Source: Moraxella lacunata (GTDB taxonomy: Bacteria; Pseudomonadota; Gammaproteobacteria; Pseudomonadales; Moraxellaceae). Taken from it: a stretch of 44,969 nucleotides of DNA. Positions 1 to 9,206 of the stretch are shown here, one piece after another; position 1 is the stretch's first letter; each line of letters begins with the position of its first letter. The stretch lies in NCBI RefSeq assembly GCF_002027545.1, contig NZ_MXAN01000078.1, forward strand, positions 1 to 44,969, written 5' to 3'. The translations under genes were made by a program, and so were the position numbers. The notes under the pieces were generated by a model, which worked only from the letters and a program-made list of their open reading frames with translations, did no database searches and was not told the origin of the DNA.

Positions 1-1
1 C

Positions 2-676
2 TTTTGGGGTGCGGTTCAAACCGACCCTGTTTTCATTAAAAATCTGGAAAATGTTCAAGGCGATGAACGAGATGTGATTTTGATTTCAATGACCTATGGT
101 CCAGAAACTATTGGTGGCAGGGTTTATCAGCGTTTTGGTCCAATTAACAGCAGTGGTGGTTGGCGACGCCTAAATGTGTTGTTTACGCGTGCCAAAAAGC
201 GTATGCACATTTTTTCGTCTATGGGTTCAAGCGATGTGTTAATCGGTAGTGAAAGTGCCAAAGGAGTGCGGTCATTGCAAGCATTTTTGCATTATTGCGA
301 AACAGGGCGTTTGGGAACGCAAGGCATTTTGACAGGCAAAGCCCCTGATAGTGATTTTGAAATTGCGGTTATAAGGGCATTGGAACAGCACGGTTATCAA
401 TGTGAACCGCAAGTGGGTGTGAATGGTTTTTTCATTGATATTGCGGTGCGTAACCCAAAATTGGGCAGTCAAGGGCAATTTTTATTGGGCATTGAATGCG
501 ATGGGGCGACTTATCATTCGTCCAAATCCGCACGCGACCGCGATAGATTACGCCAAGAAATTTTGGAAAATTTAGGCTGGGAGATTCAGCGAATTTGGTC
601 AACGGATTGGTTTAGAAATCCACAAGCGGCATTGCAACCGATTTTAAATCGTTTGAATGCTTTGACTACACAATAA
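2..676 (+). CDS. C-terminal part of an SF1 helicase fused to a PD-(D/E)XK nuclease domain (5' truncated by window edge)
   Basis: The reading frame is open from base 2, so the gene starts left of the window. The first ~75 residues are the end of a superfamily 1 helicase: an ENVQGDERDVILIS segment (motif V-like) is followed by RRLNVLFTRAKKRMHIFSS (motif VI-like), as in the AAA_12 helicase C-lobe. After a linker comes a restriction-endonuclease-like fold of the MTES_1575 type, with an acidic FIDIAV and GIECDGATYHSS as probable catalytic core and a C-terminal RIWSTDWFRNP. Large proteins of this build (N-terminal DUF plus helicase plus nuclease) are common in defence islands, and a type I R-M system lies 1.3 kb downstream. 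The defence role is inference. The gene converges on the oxidoreductase gene, with a shared hairpin between them. Confidence 0.82.
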   Translation, partial: FWGAVQTDPVFIKNLENVQGDERDVILISMTYGPETIGGRVYQRFGPINSSGGWRRLNVLFTRAKKRMHIFSSMGSSDVLIGSESAKGVRSLQAFLHYCETGRLGTQGILTGKAPDSDFEIAVIRALEQHGYQCEPQVGVNGFFIDIAVRNPKLGSQGQFLLGIECDGATYHSSKSARDRDRLRQEILENLGWEIQRIWSTDWFRNPQAALQPILNRLNALTTQ

Positions 677-690
677 AATGGAGTCGGAAA

Positions 691-731
691 TTTTCAGGCT
701 GCCTGAAATCATTTATCAGACAGCCTGAAAA
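691..731. terminator. Hairpin terminator built from an inverted pair of Neisseriaceae-type DNA uptake sequences
   Basis: The arms TTTTCAGGCTG (691-701) and CAGCCTGAAAA (721-731) are exactly complementary and sit between two convergent genes, followed by an A/T run. The left arm contains AGGCTGCCTGAA (696-707), identical to the DUS dialect described for Simonsiella; its complement holds the Kingella dialect core AGGCAGCCTGAA. The right copy AGACAGCCTGAA differs from the latter by one base. Inverted DUS pairs used as terminators are typical of Neisseriaceae and unexpected in Moraxellaceae. Confidence 0.75.
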
Positions 732-734
732 AAA

Positions 735-1796
735 TCACATAAACCCACGCTGATACTGTCTTGGCACAAACTGCATTTCGCTACTGTCCGCCCCATTTTG
801 CTGATATTGGGCGTTCAGCACCCAATACGGGTCTCGCAACAGCCCACGACCGACCGCCACCAAATCGGCATCGCCCACACCAAGCACATGGTCAGCCACG
901 GCAGGGTTGTCAAGCATACCCACCGCAATCACAGGTTTGCCTGTTGCGTGTTTGACCTTACGAGCCAGCTCCGCTTGATAGCCTGCAAAAAATTCGGGGT
1001 GCTTGCCTGCACACAGCACGCCATCTCCGCCACCGCTTACGTCAAACACGTCCGCCCCTGCGTCCGAGAAACGTTTGGCGACTTGTACGCCATAATCGCT
1101 ATCAAAGCCGTTTTCGCCATATTCTTGGGCGGAAATTCGCACAATTAGGGACATTTCAGACGGCATCACTTTACGAGCAGCCTGAATGATTTGTTCGCCA
1201 AATAGCATTTTGTCTTGACCGTATTCGTCCGTACGCTGATTGGATTTGGGCGAGTAGAATTGATGAATCAAATAACCGTGGGCGGCGTGAATCTCAATCG
1301 TATCAAACCCTGCGTCCACCGCTCTTTTGACAGAGTCGGCAAATGCTTGTACCAATGCTTTTATCTCGTCAACGCTCAGCTGCCTTGGGGTGATGAGATT
1401 TTGCCCAGCATAGTCAAGCTCACCATAATGAATGGCAGACGGGGCAACGGCATTTGGCTCATCTTGGGCTTTACGACCTGCATGGGCGATTTGAATGCCA
1501 ATTTTCGCCCCTTGTGCATGCACGCTGTCCACCAATTTTTTAAACGCTTGTTCTTGCTCATCATTCCAAAGCCCCAAACAGTTCGCCGTAATGCGACCAT
1601 TGGCAGCGACATTGGTCATCTCAACAATAATCAAGCCCACACCGCCCACCGCTCGGCTGGTGTAATGGAGCAAATGCCAGTCATTTGGCACACCGTCCGT
1701 GGCAGAATATTGGCACATTGGGGGCATGACAATGCGGTTTTTTAGTTCAAGGTTTTTTAGGCTGATGGGGTTTAGGATTTTGCGAAATGTTGCCAT
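735..1796 (-). CDS. Old Yellow Enzyme family NADH:flavin oxidoreductase (YqjM/NamA class)
   Basis: A 353-residue FMN-dependent TIM-barrel ene-reductase, full length for the family. It would reduce activated C=C bonds of enones using NAD(P)H in the cytosol; the physiological substrate is unknown. Recognisable parts are the N-terminal KNRIVMPPMCQYSA with the redox-modulating Cys of the YqjM class, IQIAHAGRKA, the HAAHGYLIHQFYSP active-site stretch with the substrate-binding His pair, SNQRTDEYG, and the C-terminal phosphate-binding VGRGLLRDPYW. The ATG has a good AGGA Shine-Dalgarno. A perfect 12-base Neisseria uptake sequence lies inside the coding region (at VMPSEMS), hinting at acquisition from Neisseriaceae. 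It has its own upstream region, so it is probably monocistronic. Confidence 0.93.
   Translation of the reverse strand: MATFRKILNPISLKNLELKNRIVMPPMCQYSATDGVPNDWHLLHYTSRAVGGVGLIIVEMTNVAANGRITANCLGLWNDEQEQAFKKLVDSVHAQGAKIGIQIAHAGRKAQDEPNAVAPSAIHYGELDYAGQNLITPRQLSVDEIKALVQAFADSVKRAVDAGFDTIEIHAAHGYLIHQFYSPKSNQRTDEYGQDKMLFGEQIIQAARKVMPSEMSLIVRISAQEYGENGFDSDYGVQVAKRFSDAGADVFDVSGGGDGVLCAGKHPEFFAGYQAELARKVKHATGKPVIAVGMLDNPAVADHVLGVGDADLVAVGRGLLRDPYWVLNAQYQQNGADSSEMQFVPRQYQRGFM
1155..1166 (-). other. Perfect 12-mer Neisseria DNA uptake sequence (AT-DUS) inside a gene
   Basis: The minus strand reads ATGCCGTCTGAA, the exact 12-base DUS of Neisseria gonorrhoeae/meningitidis, encoding Met-Pro-Ser-Glu of the ene-reductase. 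A second uptake-like core, GCAGCCTGAA, lies at 1177-1186. One exact 12-mer is unlikely by chance in 45 kb, but a single hit does not prove function. Confidence 0.7.
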
Positions 1797-1805
1797 GATT
1801 GTCCT

Positions 1806-1880
1806 ATTGTTTTAGATGCTAATTGTTTTAGATGCTAAGTTACTTATACTAAGTTATTTTGATACTAAATTTTAGATGCT
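1806..1880. repeat. Three short direct repeats upstream of the oxidoreductase and hsdM
   Basis: ATTGTTTTAGATGCTAA occurs at 1806-1822 and again at 1822-1838, with a shorter ATTTTAGATGCT at 1869-1880. They lie in the AT-rich divergent promoter region between the oxidoreductase and hsdM. They could be binding sites or simple slippage duplications; no partner is recognisable. Confidence 0.5.
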
Positions 1881-1913
1881 GATATTTTAAAAAAAATGTG
1901 TTATCATTTCAAA

Positions 1914-1942
1914 TTGATTATTATGATATACCGATATTATAT
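1914..1942 (+). promoter_or_regulatory. Candidate sigma-70 promoter of hsdM
   Basis: TTGATT (1914-1919) and TTATAT (1937-1942) are separated by 17 bases, about 75 bases upstream of the hsdM start. The fit is moderate and other choices exist in this AT-rich stretch. Confidence 0.35.
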
Positions 1943-1973
1943 TTGACGATACCTGCGACCCATTTATCGCCCT

Positions 1974-2005
1974 GCCATACACCATTGACGCCATACACCA
2001 TTGAC
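1974..2005. repeat. Tandem 16-bp duplication in the hsdM leader
   Basis: GCCATACACCATTGAC occurs twice with no gap (1974-1989 and 1990-2005), immediately before the AAGGA Shine-Dalgarno of hsdM. A change in copy number would alter the leader length but not the reading frame. A similar 14-bp duplication precedes hsdR. Confidence 0.75.
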
Positions 2006-2016
2006 AAGGATACCCT

Positions 2017-3561
2017 ATGACAAGCCAACAACAACGAGCCGAACTACACCGCCGCATCTGGCAAATCGCCAACGATGTCAGAGGGTCGGTAGATGGTTGG
2101 GATTTTAAGCAGTATGTTTTGGGGGCGTTGTTTTATCGCTTTATCAGTGAGAATTTTGCTGATTATATTGAAGCAGGAGATGACAGCGTCAATTATGCAC
2201 AATTTGATGACAACAGCCCCCTTTTAGACGCCATCAAAGACGACACCATCAAAGCCAAAGGCTACTTTATCTACCCAAGCCAGTTATTTGCCAATGTCGC
2301 CAAAAATGCCCACAATAACGACAATCTAAATACACAGCTAAAAGAGATTTTTACCGCCATTGAAGCATCTGCCAACGGCTACCCATCTGAACATGACATC
2401 AAAGGCTTATTTGCTGATTTTGACACCACATCCAACCGTCTGGGCAACACCGTCGCCGATAAAAACAAACGCCTAGCCGCCGTACTAAAAGGCGTATCAG
2501 AGCTTGATTTTGGTCGTTTTAGCGACAATCAAATTGACCTATTTGGCGATGCCTATGAATTTTTAATTTCAAACTATGCCGCCAACGCAGGCAAATCAGG
2601 CGGTGAATTTTTCACCCCGCAAAGTGTCTCCAAATTAATCGCCCAATTAGCCCTATATGGTCAAAAAACAGTCAATAAAATCTATGACCCTGCTTGTGGT
2701 TCAGGTTCGCTGCTGCTACAAGCCAAAAAACACTTTGATGAACATCTCATCGATGAGGGTTTTTTTGGGCAAGAGATTAACCACACCACTTATAACTTAG
2801 CCCGTATGAACATGTTTTTGCACAATGTCAATTACAACAACTTTCATATTGAGCTGGGCGACACCTTAACCGAACCAAAACTTAACGACGAAAAACCCTT
2901 TGATGCCATCGTCTCAAATCCGCCTTATTCCATCAAATGGATAGGCTCTGATGACCCCACTTTGATTAATGATGACCGCTTTGCCCCAGCTGGTGTGCTT
3001 GCCCCAAAATCCAAGGCGGATTTTGCCTTTATTTTGCATACTTTGCATTATCTGTCTGCCAAAGGGCGTGCGGCGATTGTTACCTTTCCAGGGATTTTTT
3101 ACCGTGGTGGGGCAGAAGCCAAAATACGCCAATATCTGATAGATAATAACTTTGTGGAATCTGTCATCGCTCTTGCCCCCAATTTATTTTTTGGGACATC
3201 GATTGCGGTCAATATTTTGGTACTTAGTAAAAGCAAACACGATAACAAAACCCAGTTTATTGATGCCAGTGATATTTTTAAAAAAGAAACCAACAACAAC
3301 ATACTGACCGATGAGCATATCAACCAGATTTTAACGCTGTTTGCCAACAAGACCGATGTCCCCCATCAAGTGGCGACGGTGGATTATGACACTATCAAAG
3401 CGAGCGATTATAATTTGGCGGTCAGCAGTTATGTGGAGGCCAAAGACACCAGAGAGGTGATTGATATTGATGTACTTAATAGCGAAATCAAAACCACCGT
3501 TGCCAAGATTGATGAGTTGCGTGCTCAGATAGATGCAATTGTTAGGCAGATTGGGGCATGA
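2017..3561 (+). CDS. hsdM: Type I restriction-modification system, N6-adenine methyltransferase subunit HsdM
   Basis: A 514-residue modification subunit. Two copies plus one HsdS form the methylase; adding HsdR makes the restriction complex. It has the N-terminal HsdM helical domain (residues ~8-150), a GGEFFTPQ segment preceding the catalytic domain, SAM-binding motif I DPACGSGS (224-231) and catalytic motif IV NPPY (301-304), diagnostic of adenine-N6 methylation. A helical C-terminal tail would contact HsdS. The length matches the EcoR124 (type IC) family. The start has an AAGGA Shine-Dalgarno 7 bases upstream. The stop overlaps the hsdS start (ATGA), implying translational coupling. No lesion is visible. 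Confidence 0.97.
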   Translation: MTSQQQRAELHRRIWQIANDVRGSVDGWDFKQYVLGALFYRFISENFADYIEAGDDSVNYAQFDDNSPLLDAIKDDTIKAKGYFIYPSQLFANVAKNAHNNDNLNTQLKEIFTAIEASANGYPSEHDIKGLFADFDTTSNRLGNTVADKNKRLAAVLKGVSELDFGRFSDNQIDLFGDAYEFLISNYAANAGKSGGEFFTPQSVSKLIAQLALYGQKTVNKIYDPACGSGSLLLQAKKHFDEHLIDEGFFGQEINHTTYNLARMNMFLHNVNYNNFHIELGDTLTEPKLNDEKPFDAIVSNPPYSIKWIGSDDPTLINDDRFAPAGVLAPKSKADFAFILHTLHYLSAKGRAAIVTFPGIFYRGGAEAKIRQYLIDNNFVESVIALAPNLFFGTSIAVNILVLSKSKHDNKTQFIDASDIFKKETNNNILTDEHINQILTLFANKTDVPHQVATVDYDTIKASDYNLAVSSYVEAKDTREVIDIDVLNSEIKTTVAKIDELRAQIDAIVRQIGA

Positions 3562-4793
3562 ATGTGATGATAAAAAAATTATTACAAGGGCAAGCGGTAG
3601 AGTGGCGAACTTTGGGGGAAGTAGTTTTACCAACAAATAACATCAAATGGCATGAAAGCGATTTATCTTACCGATATATTGATTTAAGTTCTGTTGATAA
3701 AGATAACAATAATATTGGTGAAACTTTGGAAATTACATCAAAAAATGCACCAAGTAGAGCCCAAAAAATTATTAAAAAAGATGATGTTATTTTTGCCACC
3801 ACTCGCCCAACTCAAATGAGGTCTGCCTTAATTCCGCCAAATCTTGATGGGCAAATTGCCAGTACAGGTTATTGTATTTTAAGGGCAAATCAAAACGAAG
3901 TTTTACCCAAATGGATTTATTACAATTTACAAATAAATGAATTTAAAATTTATCTACAAGATAAACAAAGTGGAACGGCATACCCTGCCATTTCAGATGG
4001 GTTAATTAAACAATTTCAAATCCCAATCCCGCCCCTATCCGTTCAAAGTCAAATCGTGCAGATTTTAGACACATTTACCGAGCTGACCGCCGAGCTGACC
4101 GCCGAGCTTAGCATGAGACAAAAGCAATATCAATACTATCGGGATTTTTTATTATCAGAACATGAATTGGCAAAAGTGGGGTTTGAGTGGAAGACTTTGG
4201 GGGAAGTGGGCGAGCTTATTCGTGGTAATGGCTTGACCAAAAAAGATTTAACAGATGATGGCGTGCCTGCAATTCATTATGGGCAAATTTATACACGCTA
4301 CGGACTAAGTACAGAAAAAACACTTTCTTTTGTTTCAACAGAATTAGCCAAAAGATTAAGAAAAGTGGATACAGGCGATGTTGTCATTACCAATACAAGC
4401 GAAAATTTAGCCGATGTTGGCAAATCATTGGTATATTTGGGTAAAGAGCAAGCGGTAACAGGTGGGCATGCGACTATTTTTAAACCCAATAAACAAATCA
4501 TTTTGGGTAAGTATTTTGCTTATTTTACCCAAACTGATAATTTTGCCACACAAAAAAGAAAATATGCCAAAGGTACAAAGGTTATTGATGTCTCTACAAA
4601 TGATATGGCAAAACTTAAAATCCCAATCCCACCCCTATCCGTTCAAAGTCAAATCGTTGCCATTTTGGACACATTTGACACGCTGGTCAGTTCCATCAGC
4701 GAAGGTCTGCCCAAAGAAATACAGTTACGCCAAAAGCAGTATGAGTATTATCGGGAGCTGTTGTTGGATTTTGATGCAGGTGATGGGGTCTAA
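3558..4793 (+). CDS. hsdS: Type I restriction-modification specificity subunit HsdS
   Basis: A 411-residue DNA-recognition subunit with two target-recognition domains (~residues 10-155 and ~210-360), each followed by a conserved region beginning [13 protein letters not shown] and a helical spacer ending QYYRDFLL or EYYRELLL. The half-to-half symmetry is also visible in DNA: a 39-bp segment at 4018-4056 recurs at 4618-4656 with one mismatch, and each half opens with a similar WRTLGEV/WKTLGEV start. The central spacer contains [10 protein letters not shown], the TAEL repeat that sets the spacing between half-sites in EcoR124 enzymes. Both TRDs are intact. Translation is probably coupled to hsdM; an in-frame ATG at 3567 is an alternative start. 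Confidence 0.95.
   Translation: MNVMIKKLLQGQAVEWRTLGEVVLPTNNIKWHESDLSYRYIDLSSVDKDNNNIGETLEITSKNAPSRAQKIIKKDDVIFATTRPTQMRSALIPPNLDGQIASTGYCILRANQNEVLPKWIYYNLQINEFKIYLQDKQSGTAYPAISDGLIKQFQIPIPPLSVQSQIVQILDTFTELTAELTAELSMRQKQYQYYRDFLLSEHELAKVGFEWKTLGEVGELIRGNGLTKKDLTDDGVPAIHYGQIYTRYGLSTEKTLSFVSTELAKRLRKVDTGDVVITNTSENLADVGKSLVYLGKEQAVTGGHATIFKPNKQIILGKYFAYFTQTDNFATQKRKYAKGTKVIDVSTNDMAKLKIPIPPLSVQSQIVAILDTFDTLVSSISEGLPKEIQLRQKQYEYYRELLLDFDAGDGV
4018..4656 (+). repeat. Pair of 39-bp direct repeats marking the two conserved regions of hsdS
   Basis: Copies at 4018-4056 and 4618-4656 lie exactly 600 bases apart and differ at one base. They encode the same conserved-region segment after each target-recognition domain. 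They are long enough for homologous exchange or deletion of a recognition domain, a known route for specificity change in type I systems. Confidence 0.85.
4080..4108 (+). repeat. 12-bp TAEL spacer repeat in hsdS
   Basis: GAGCTGACCGCC occurs twice in tandem (4080-4091, 4092-4103) followed by a partial GAGCT, encoding [11 protein letters not shown]. In EcoR124I and EcoR124II two versus three copies of the TAEL unit change the non-specific spacer of the target by one base. The unit is 12 bp, so slippage stays in frame. Confidence 0.9.
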
Positions 4794-4850
4794 GCCCTGA
4801 CCCAACGCTTGGGAACTTTGGCAAATGCCAAAATGACAAGCAAAAGAAAG

Positions 4851-4895
4851 CCCCTAGTCTTGAACCCCAACCGCTTGGATTGGCAAAACTAGGGG
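4851..4895. other. Hairpin in the hsdS-hsdR gap
   Basis: CCCCTAGT (4851-4858) pairs with ACTAGGGG (4888-4895) around a 29-base loop, in a 292-base gap without a gene between hsdS and hsdR. There is no T-run on the plus strand, so it is not an obvious terminator. It may affect transcript stability or read-through into hsdR. Confidence 0.35.
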
Positions 4896-5028
4896 AGTTG
4901 TTAGGTGCTGTTGTAGCCAAATATGCTTAGATTGTCAAGTCTTGTCAAGCCAATAATAATCAAGCCAATAGATATCAGATTATTTCAGTCAAACCATTCA
5001 TTGATATCGTGGTATGTTGTTAAATAAT

Positions 5029-5056
5029 GTGATTGCCATAAAGTGATTGCCATAAA
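5029..5056. repeat. Tandem 14-bp duplication upstream of hsdR
   Basis: GTGATTGCCATAAA occurs at 5029-5042 and 5043-5056, 29 bases before the hsdR start and just upstream of its Shine-Dalgarno. Copy-number change would alter the leader or a promoter spacer. The rest of 4794-5085 holds no gene I can recognise. Confidence 0.75.
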
Positions 5057-5085
5057 ATAAATCATAAAATACCCAAGGAAAAACA

Positions 5086-8000
5086 ATGACCACCCAAACC
5101 ACCCCAATCGCCGAAACCAATCACTTTATCGTTTTAGACAAATACGAAAAAATCATTCAAAACGGTGCAAGCTACCAAACCGAAGCCGATTTGGAAAAAG
5201 AGCTGATTGAAGATTTAATCCGCCAAGGCTACGAACACCGCCCCGATTTAAACAGCCAAGCCAAACTCATGGCAAATGTGCGTGAGCAATTACAAAAGCT
5301 CAATCATATGGCATTTTCGGATAAAGAGTGGGAGCGGTTTTTGGTGGAATATTTGGACGTGCCGTCTGATAACATCACCGAAAAAACCCGCAAAATTCAT
5401 GATAATCATATTTATGATTTTGTGTTTGATGACGGACATATCCAAAACATTTATTTGCTGGACAAAAAGAACATCTCACGCAATCATCTACAAATCATCA
5501 GCCAGTTTGAACAAACAGGCACGCACGCCAACCGCTATGATGTTACGATTTTGGTCAATGGTTTGCCACTCATTCACATTGAGCTAAAAAAGCGTGGTAT
5601 TGCCATTCGTGAAGCCTTCAACCAAGTACATCGTTATAGCAAAGAAAGCTTTAACGCTGAGCATTCTTTATTTAAATATTTGCAGATTTTTGTGATTAGC
5701 AACGGCACAGATACCCGCTATTTTGCCAATACCACCAAACGTGATAAAAACAGCTTTGATTTTACGATGAATTGGGCAAGGTCTGACAACAACCCCATTA
5801 AGGATTTAAAGGATTTTACCGCCACATTTTTCCAAAAAGATACTGTGCTTCGTGTACTGCTTCATTATTCGGTTTTTGATGTCAGCGACACGCTACTGAT
5901 TATGCGACCTTATCAGATTGCGGCGGCGGAGCGGATTTTGTGGAAAATCAAAAGCTCAGCACAAAACAAAAATTGGAGCAATACCGAGAGCGGTGGATTT
6001 ATTTGGCACACCACAGGTAGTGGCAAAACCTTAACCAGTTTTAAGGCTGCACGCCTTGCCACCGAACTTGACTTCATTGACAAAGTCTTTTTTGTGGTGG
6101 ATAGAAAAGACTTGGACTATCAAACGATGAAAGAATATCAGCGTTTTTCGCCTGATAGTGTCAATGGTTCAGAAAGCACCGCAGGGCTAAAACGCAATTT
6201 AGAAAAAGACGACAACAAAATCATCGTAACCACCATTCAAAAACTCAATAATTTGATGAAAGCAGAAGACAATTTGCCGATTTATCAAAAACAAGTGGTG
6301 TTTATTTTTGATGAATGCCACCGCTCACAATTTGGCGAAGCCCAAAAGAATTTAAATAAAAAATTCAAAAAATTCTGCCAATTTGGTTTTACTGGGACGC
6401 CGATTTTTAGCCAAAACGCACTTGGAGCAGAAACGACCGCTTCGGTGTTTGGGCGAGAATTGCATTCTTATGTCATTACCGATGCGATTCGTGATGAAAA
6501 GGTGCTTAAATTCAAAGTGGATTATAACGATGTCCGCCCACAATTTAAAACCCTAGAAAAAGAGCAGGATTTGGACAAATTATCCGCTTTTGAGACCAAA
6601 CAAGCCCTTTTGCACCCCGAGCGAATCCGTGAAATCACACAGTATATTTTGGATAATTTCAAACACAAAACCCACCGCCTAAATGCAGGCGGTAAGGGCT
6701 TTAATGCCATGTTTGCGGTCAGTAGCGTGGACGCTGCCAAAGCTTATTATGAAGCGTTTAAAGAATTGCAAAAAGGGCGTGAAAAACCGCTCAAAGTGGC
6801 GACCATTTTCTCATTTAGCACCAATGAAGCACAAGATGCCATTGGTGAGATTGAAGATGAGAGCTTTGAGCCGACAGCCATGCAAAGCAGTGCCAAAGAG
6901 TTTTTGGACATGGCGATGGCTGATTACAATAAGCTTTTTGAAAGCAATTACAGCACCGACAGCCGAGAATTTCAAAATTATTATCGGGATTTAGCCAAAC
7001 GGGTCAAAAATCAGGAAGTGGATTTATTGATTGTGGTCGGTATGTTTTTGACGGGGTTTGACGCCCCCAGATTGAACACCTTATTCGTGGATAAAAACTT
7101 GCGTTATCATGGCTTGATGCAAGCATTTTCACGCACCAATCGCATTTATGATGCCACCAAATCCTTTGGCAACATTGTAACTTTCCGTGATTTGGAGCAG
7201 GCAACCATCGATGCCATTACCCTATTTGGCGACAAAAACACCAAAAATGTGGTGCTAGAAAAAAGCTATGATGAGTACATGGACGGCTACACCGACCAGC
7301 AGACAGGCGAGGCACGGCGTGGTTATGTGGAAGTGGTGCAAGAGTTAAACAAGCGTTTCCCCGTCCCTGATAACATCGTTACCGAAACGGACAAAAAAGA
7401 ATTTGCCAAGCTGTTTGGCGAATATCTGCGTGTGGAGAACATCTTACAAAACTACGATGAATTTACCGCATTAAAACAACTACAAACGGTCAATCTTGAT
7501 GATGAAACGGCAGTAGCCGAGTTTAAAGAAAAGTTTCATTTGAGCGATGAGAATTTTGTCGCCATACAAAACACACCAATATTGCCTGAAAGAATGGTGC
7601 AGGATTACCGTTCTACTTACAACGACATTCGTGATTGGCGACGTCAGCAAAAAGAGTCTGAGCAACAAAACCAAAGCCAAATTGATTGGGGCGATGTGGT
7701 TTTTGAAGTGGATTTATTAAAATCACAAGAGATTAATTTGGATTATATTTTGGAGCTGATTTTTGAACACAACAAAAAAATCAAAGACAAAAACGCACTG
7801 GTAGAAGAGATTCGCCGTACCATTCGGGCGAGCATCAGCAACCGTGCCAAAGAAGGCTTGGTGGTTGATTTTATCAACAAAACCGATTTGGACACCATTC
7901 ATGACAAGCCCAGTATTTTAGAAGAATTTTATCAATTCGCCCAAAAAGAGCAATTACAGGAAGCTAAAAGCCTAATCGCCGAAAACAAGTTAAATGCCGA

Positions 8001-8187
8001 TGCCACCAAACGCTATCTCATGACATCACTAAAACGTGAATACGCCAGCGAAAACGGCACGGATTTGAATGCAATATTGCCAAAAATGAGTCCGCTCAAC
8101 CCCAATTATCTGACCGCCAAACAAAACATCTTCCAAAAAATCGCCGATTTTGTGGAAAAATTTAAGGGCATTGGCGGAAAATTATAA
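5086..8187 (+). CDS. hsdR: Type I restriction endonuclease subunit HsdR (EcoR124-like)
   Basis: A 1033-residue motor/nuclease subunit, the length expected for type IC HsdR. The N-terminal nuclease domain shows the PD-(D/E)XK pattern (YDVTILVNG then IELKKRG, ~residues 150-170). The SF2 translocase follows with Walker A HTTGSGKT (~308-315), DEAD-box-type DECHRSQFG (~409), FGFTGTP (motif III) and motif V/VI segments [16 protein letters not shown] and QAFSRTNRI. The helical C-terminal region resembles the EcoR124 C-terminal domain that docks on the methylase. It restricts unmodified DNA together with HsdM and HsdS. AAGGA lies 6 bases before the ATG. The gap from hsdS suggests its own promoter. 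The frame is intact. Confidence 0.97.
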   Translation: MTTQTTPIAETNHFIVLDKYEKIIQNGASYQTEADLEKELIEDLIRQGYEHRPDLNSQAKLMANVREQLQKLNHMAFSDKEWERFLVEYLDVPSDNITEKTRKIHDNHIYDFVFDDGHIQNIYLLDKKNISRNHLQIISQFEQTGTHANRYDVTILVNGLPLIHIELKKRGIAIREAFNQVHRYSKESFNAEHSLFKYLQIFVISNGTDTRYFANTTKRDKNSFDFTMNWARSDNNPIKDLKDFTATFFQKDTVLRVLLHYSVFDVSDTLLIMRPYQIAAAERILWKIKSSAQNKNWSNTESGGFIWHTTGSGKTLTSFKAARLATELDFIDKVFFVVDRKDLDYQTMKEYQRFSPDSVNGSESTAGLKRNLEKDDNKIIVTTIQKLNNLMKAEDNLPIYQKQVVFIFDECHRSQFGEAQKNLNKKFKKFCQFGFTGTPIFSQNALGAETTASVFGRELHSYVITDAIRDEKVLKFKVDYNDVRPQFKTLEKEQDLDKLSAFETKQALLHPERIREITQYILDNFKHKTHRLNAGGKGFNAMFAVSSVDAAKAYYEAFKELQKGREKPLKVATIFSFSTNEAQDAIGEIEDESFEPTAMQSSAKEFLDMAMADYNKLFESNYSTDSREFQNYYRDLAKRVKNQEVDLLIVVGMFLTGFDAPRLNTLFVDKNLRYHGLMQAFSRTNRIYDATKSFGNIVTFRDLEQATIDAITLFGDKNTKNVVLEKSYDEYMDGYTDQQTGEARRGYVEVVQELNKRFPVPDNIVTETDKKEFAKLFGEYLRVENILQNYDEFTALKQLQTVNLDDETAVAEFKEKFHLSDENFVAIQNTPILPERMVQDYRSTYNDIRDWRRQQKESEQQNQSQIDWGDVVFEVDLLKSQEINLDYILELIFEHNKKIKDKNALVEEIRRTIRASISNRAKEGLVVDFINKTDLDTIHDKPSILEEFYQFAQKEQLQEAKSLIAENKLNADATKRYLMTSLKREYASENGTDLNAILPKMSPLNPNYLTAKQNIFQKIADFVEKFKGIGGKL

Positions 8188-8200
8188 TTGAGCAATAAAA

Positions 8201-9118
8201 ATGACCGATATCCGAACCCTAGACCTAAACCTATTAAAAGCCTTTGTTGTGCTCTTAGATGAGTGCAATGTCAGCCGTTCAGCACAGCGACTGTCCATCA
8301 CCCAACCTGCGATGAGCGGTATTTTAAATCGCCTGCGAGAGAGTTTTAATGACCCGTTATTTGTGCGGGTTCAGCACGGCATGCAACCCACAGATAGGGC
8401 GATTGAGCTTGGGCATGTCGCTCGGCGTGTCTTGCAGGACGTAAATTCCATGCTCGCCCCGCCCAAACTAGAACCTGCCAATTTGTCCATGACCTTACGC
8501 ATTGGGGCGATGGATTATGTGCAACAAATCATCGCTTTGCCCTTGATTTTAAGGCTAAGACGGCTTGCTCCGAATGTCAAAGTTGCTTTATTGCCTGTGC
8601 AAGGGCAAAACATCAAGACTTTGTTTGATAAAAACGCCATTGATTTGGCACTGGTTGGGCGACACCACATCACGGACGATATGCCCCAAACCCTGCTGTA
8701 TGAAGAAAGCTACGTCTGTGCGATGAGCAAAAAGCATCCCATGGCAAACACCGCTTTGACGCTTGATGAGTTTTGTGAATTGCCTTTTGCCATGCTGTCA
8801 TACAATGGCGGTGAGTTTCGTGGAGCTACTGACATTGCCTTACAAAAGTTGGGGCGAAAACGCAAAGTGATGGTGTCGGTCAATCACATTTCGTTGTTGC
8901 CACAGCTTTTGAACGATTCGGATTTGGTGGCGGTGTTGCCCAAACATCTTGCCCAAACCCTGCCAAACGTCCGCCTACAAAATCCGCCCATCAGCATTGA
9001 CGGTTTTACCATCACGATGACATGGCACGAACGCACCGAACACGACATGGCTCATCGCTGGCTTAGGAGCATTGTGCTTGATGTGATGAAATCGGATAAA
9101 GGGGTCAGTCAGTCATAA
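8201..9118 (+). CDS. LysR-family transcriptional regulator
   Basis: A 305-residue LTTR. The N-terminal winged helix-turn-helix (residues ~6-65) reads LNLLKAFVVLLDECNVSRSA then AQRLSITQPAMSGILNRL, followed by a linker helix and a type-2 periplasmic-binding-like effector domain. The opening resembles the NahR/NodD/PcaQ-like branch. It starts 13 bases after hsdR and has no evident Shine-Dalgarno, so it may be co-transcribed with hsdR or leaderless. No divergent partner is adjacent: the next gene, pepD, converges on it, so its target is not obvious. It is clearly related to the second LysR at 32524, with similar QGQ and SLLP...NDSDLV/KNSDLA segments. It may regulate a distant gene. Confidence 0.93.
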   Translation: MTDIRTLDLNLLKAFVVLLDECNVSRSAQRLSITQPAMSGILNRLRESFNDPLFVRVQHGMQPTDRAIELGHVARRVLQDVNSMLAPPKLEPANLSMTLRIGAMDYVQQIIALPLILRLRRLAPNVKVALLPVQGQNIKTLFDKNAIDLALVGRHHITDDMPQTLLYEESYVCAMSKKHPMANTALTLDEFCELPFAMLSYNGGEFRGATDIALQKLGRKRKVMVSVNHISLLPQLLNDSDLVAVLPKHLAQTLPNVRLQNPPISIDGFTITMTWHERTEHDMAHRWLRSIVLDVMKSDKGVSQS

Positions 9119-9206
9119 GATAGAATACTTTTTTGCCTTTGGCATTTGCATTTGCATGAAAAAACCCAACCAAATCAGGACAATCACCCTGCCCACTCTT
9201 ATTTTT

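Noticed and set aside
3591..4456. CAAGCGGT twice in hsdS (3591, 4449) and GAGTGCGGT at 262 as Pasteurellaceae uptake sequences
   Set aside because: Only 8-base or imperfect matches to the known uptake motifs; expected by chance at this length.
4696..4920. 74-codon minus-strand frame in the hsdS-hsdR gap
   Set aside because: Overlaps the end of hsdS, has no ribosome site and no recognisable sequence.
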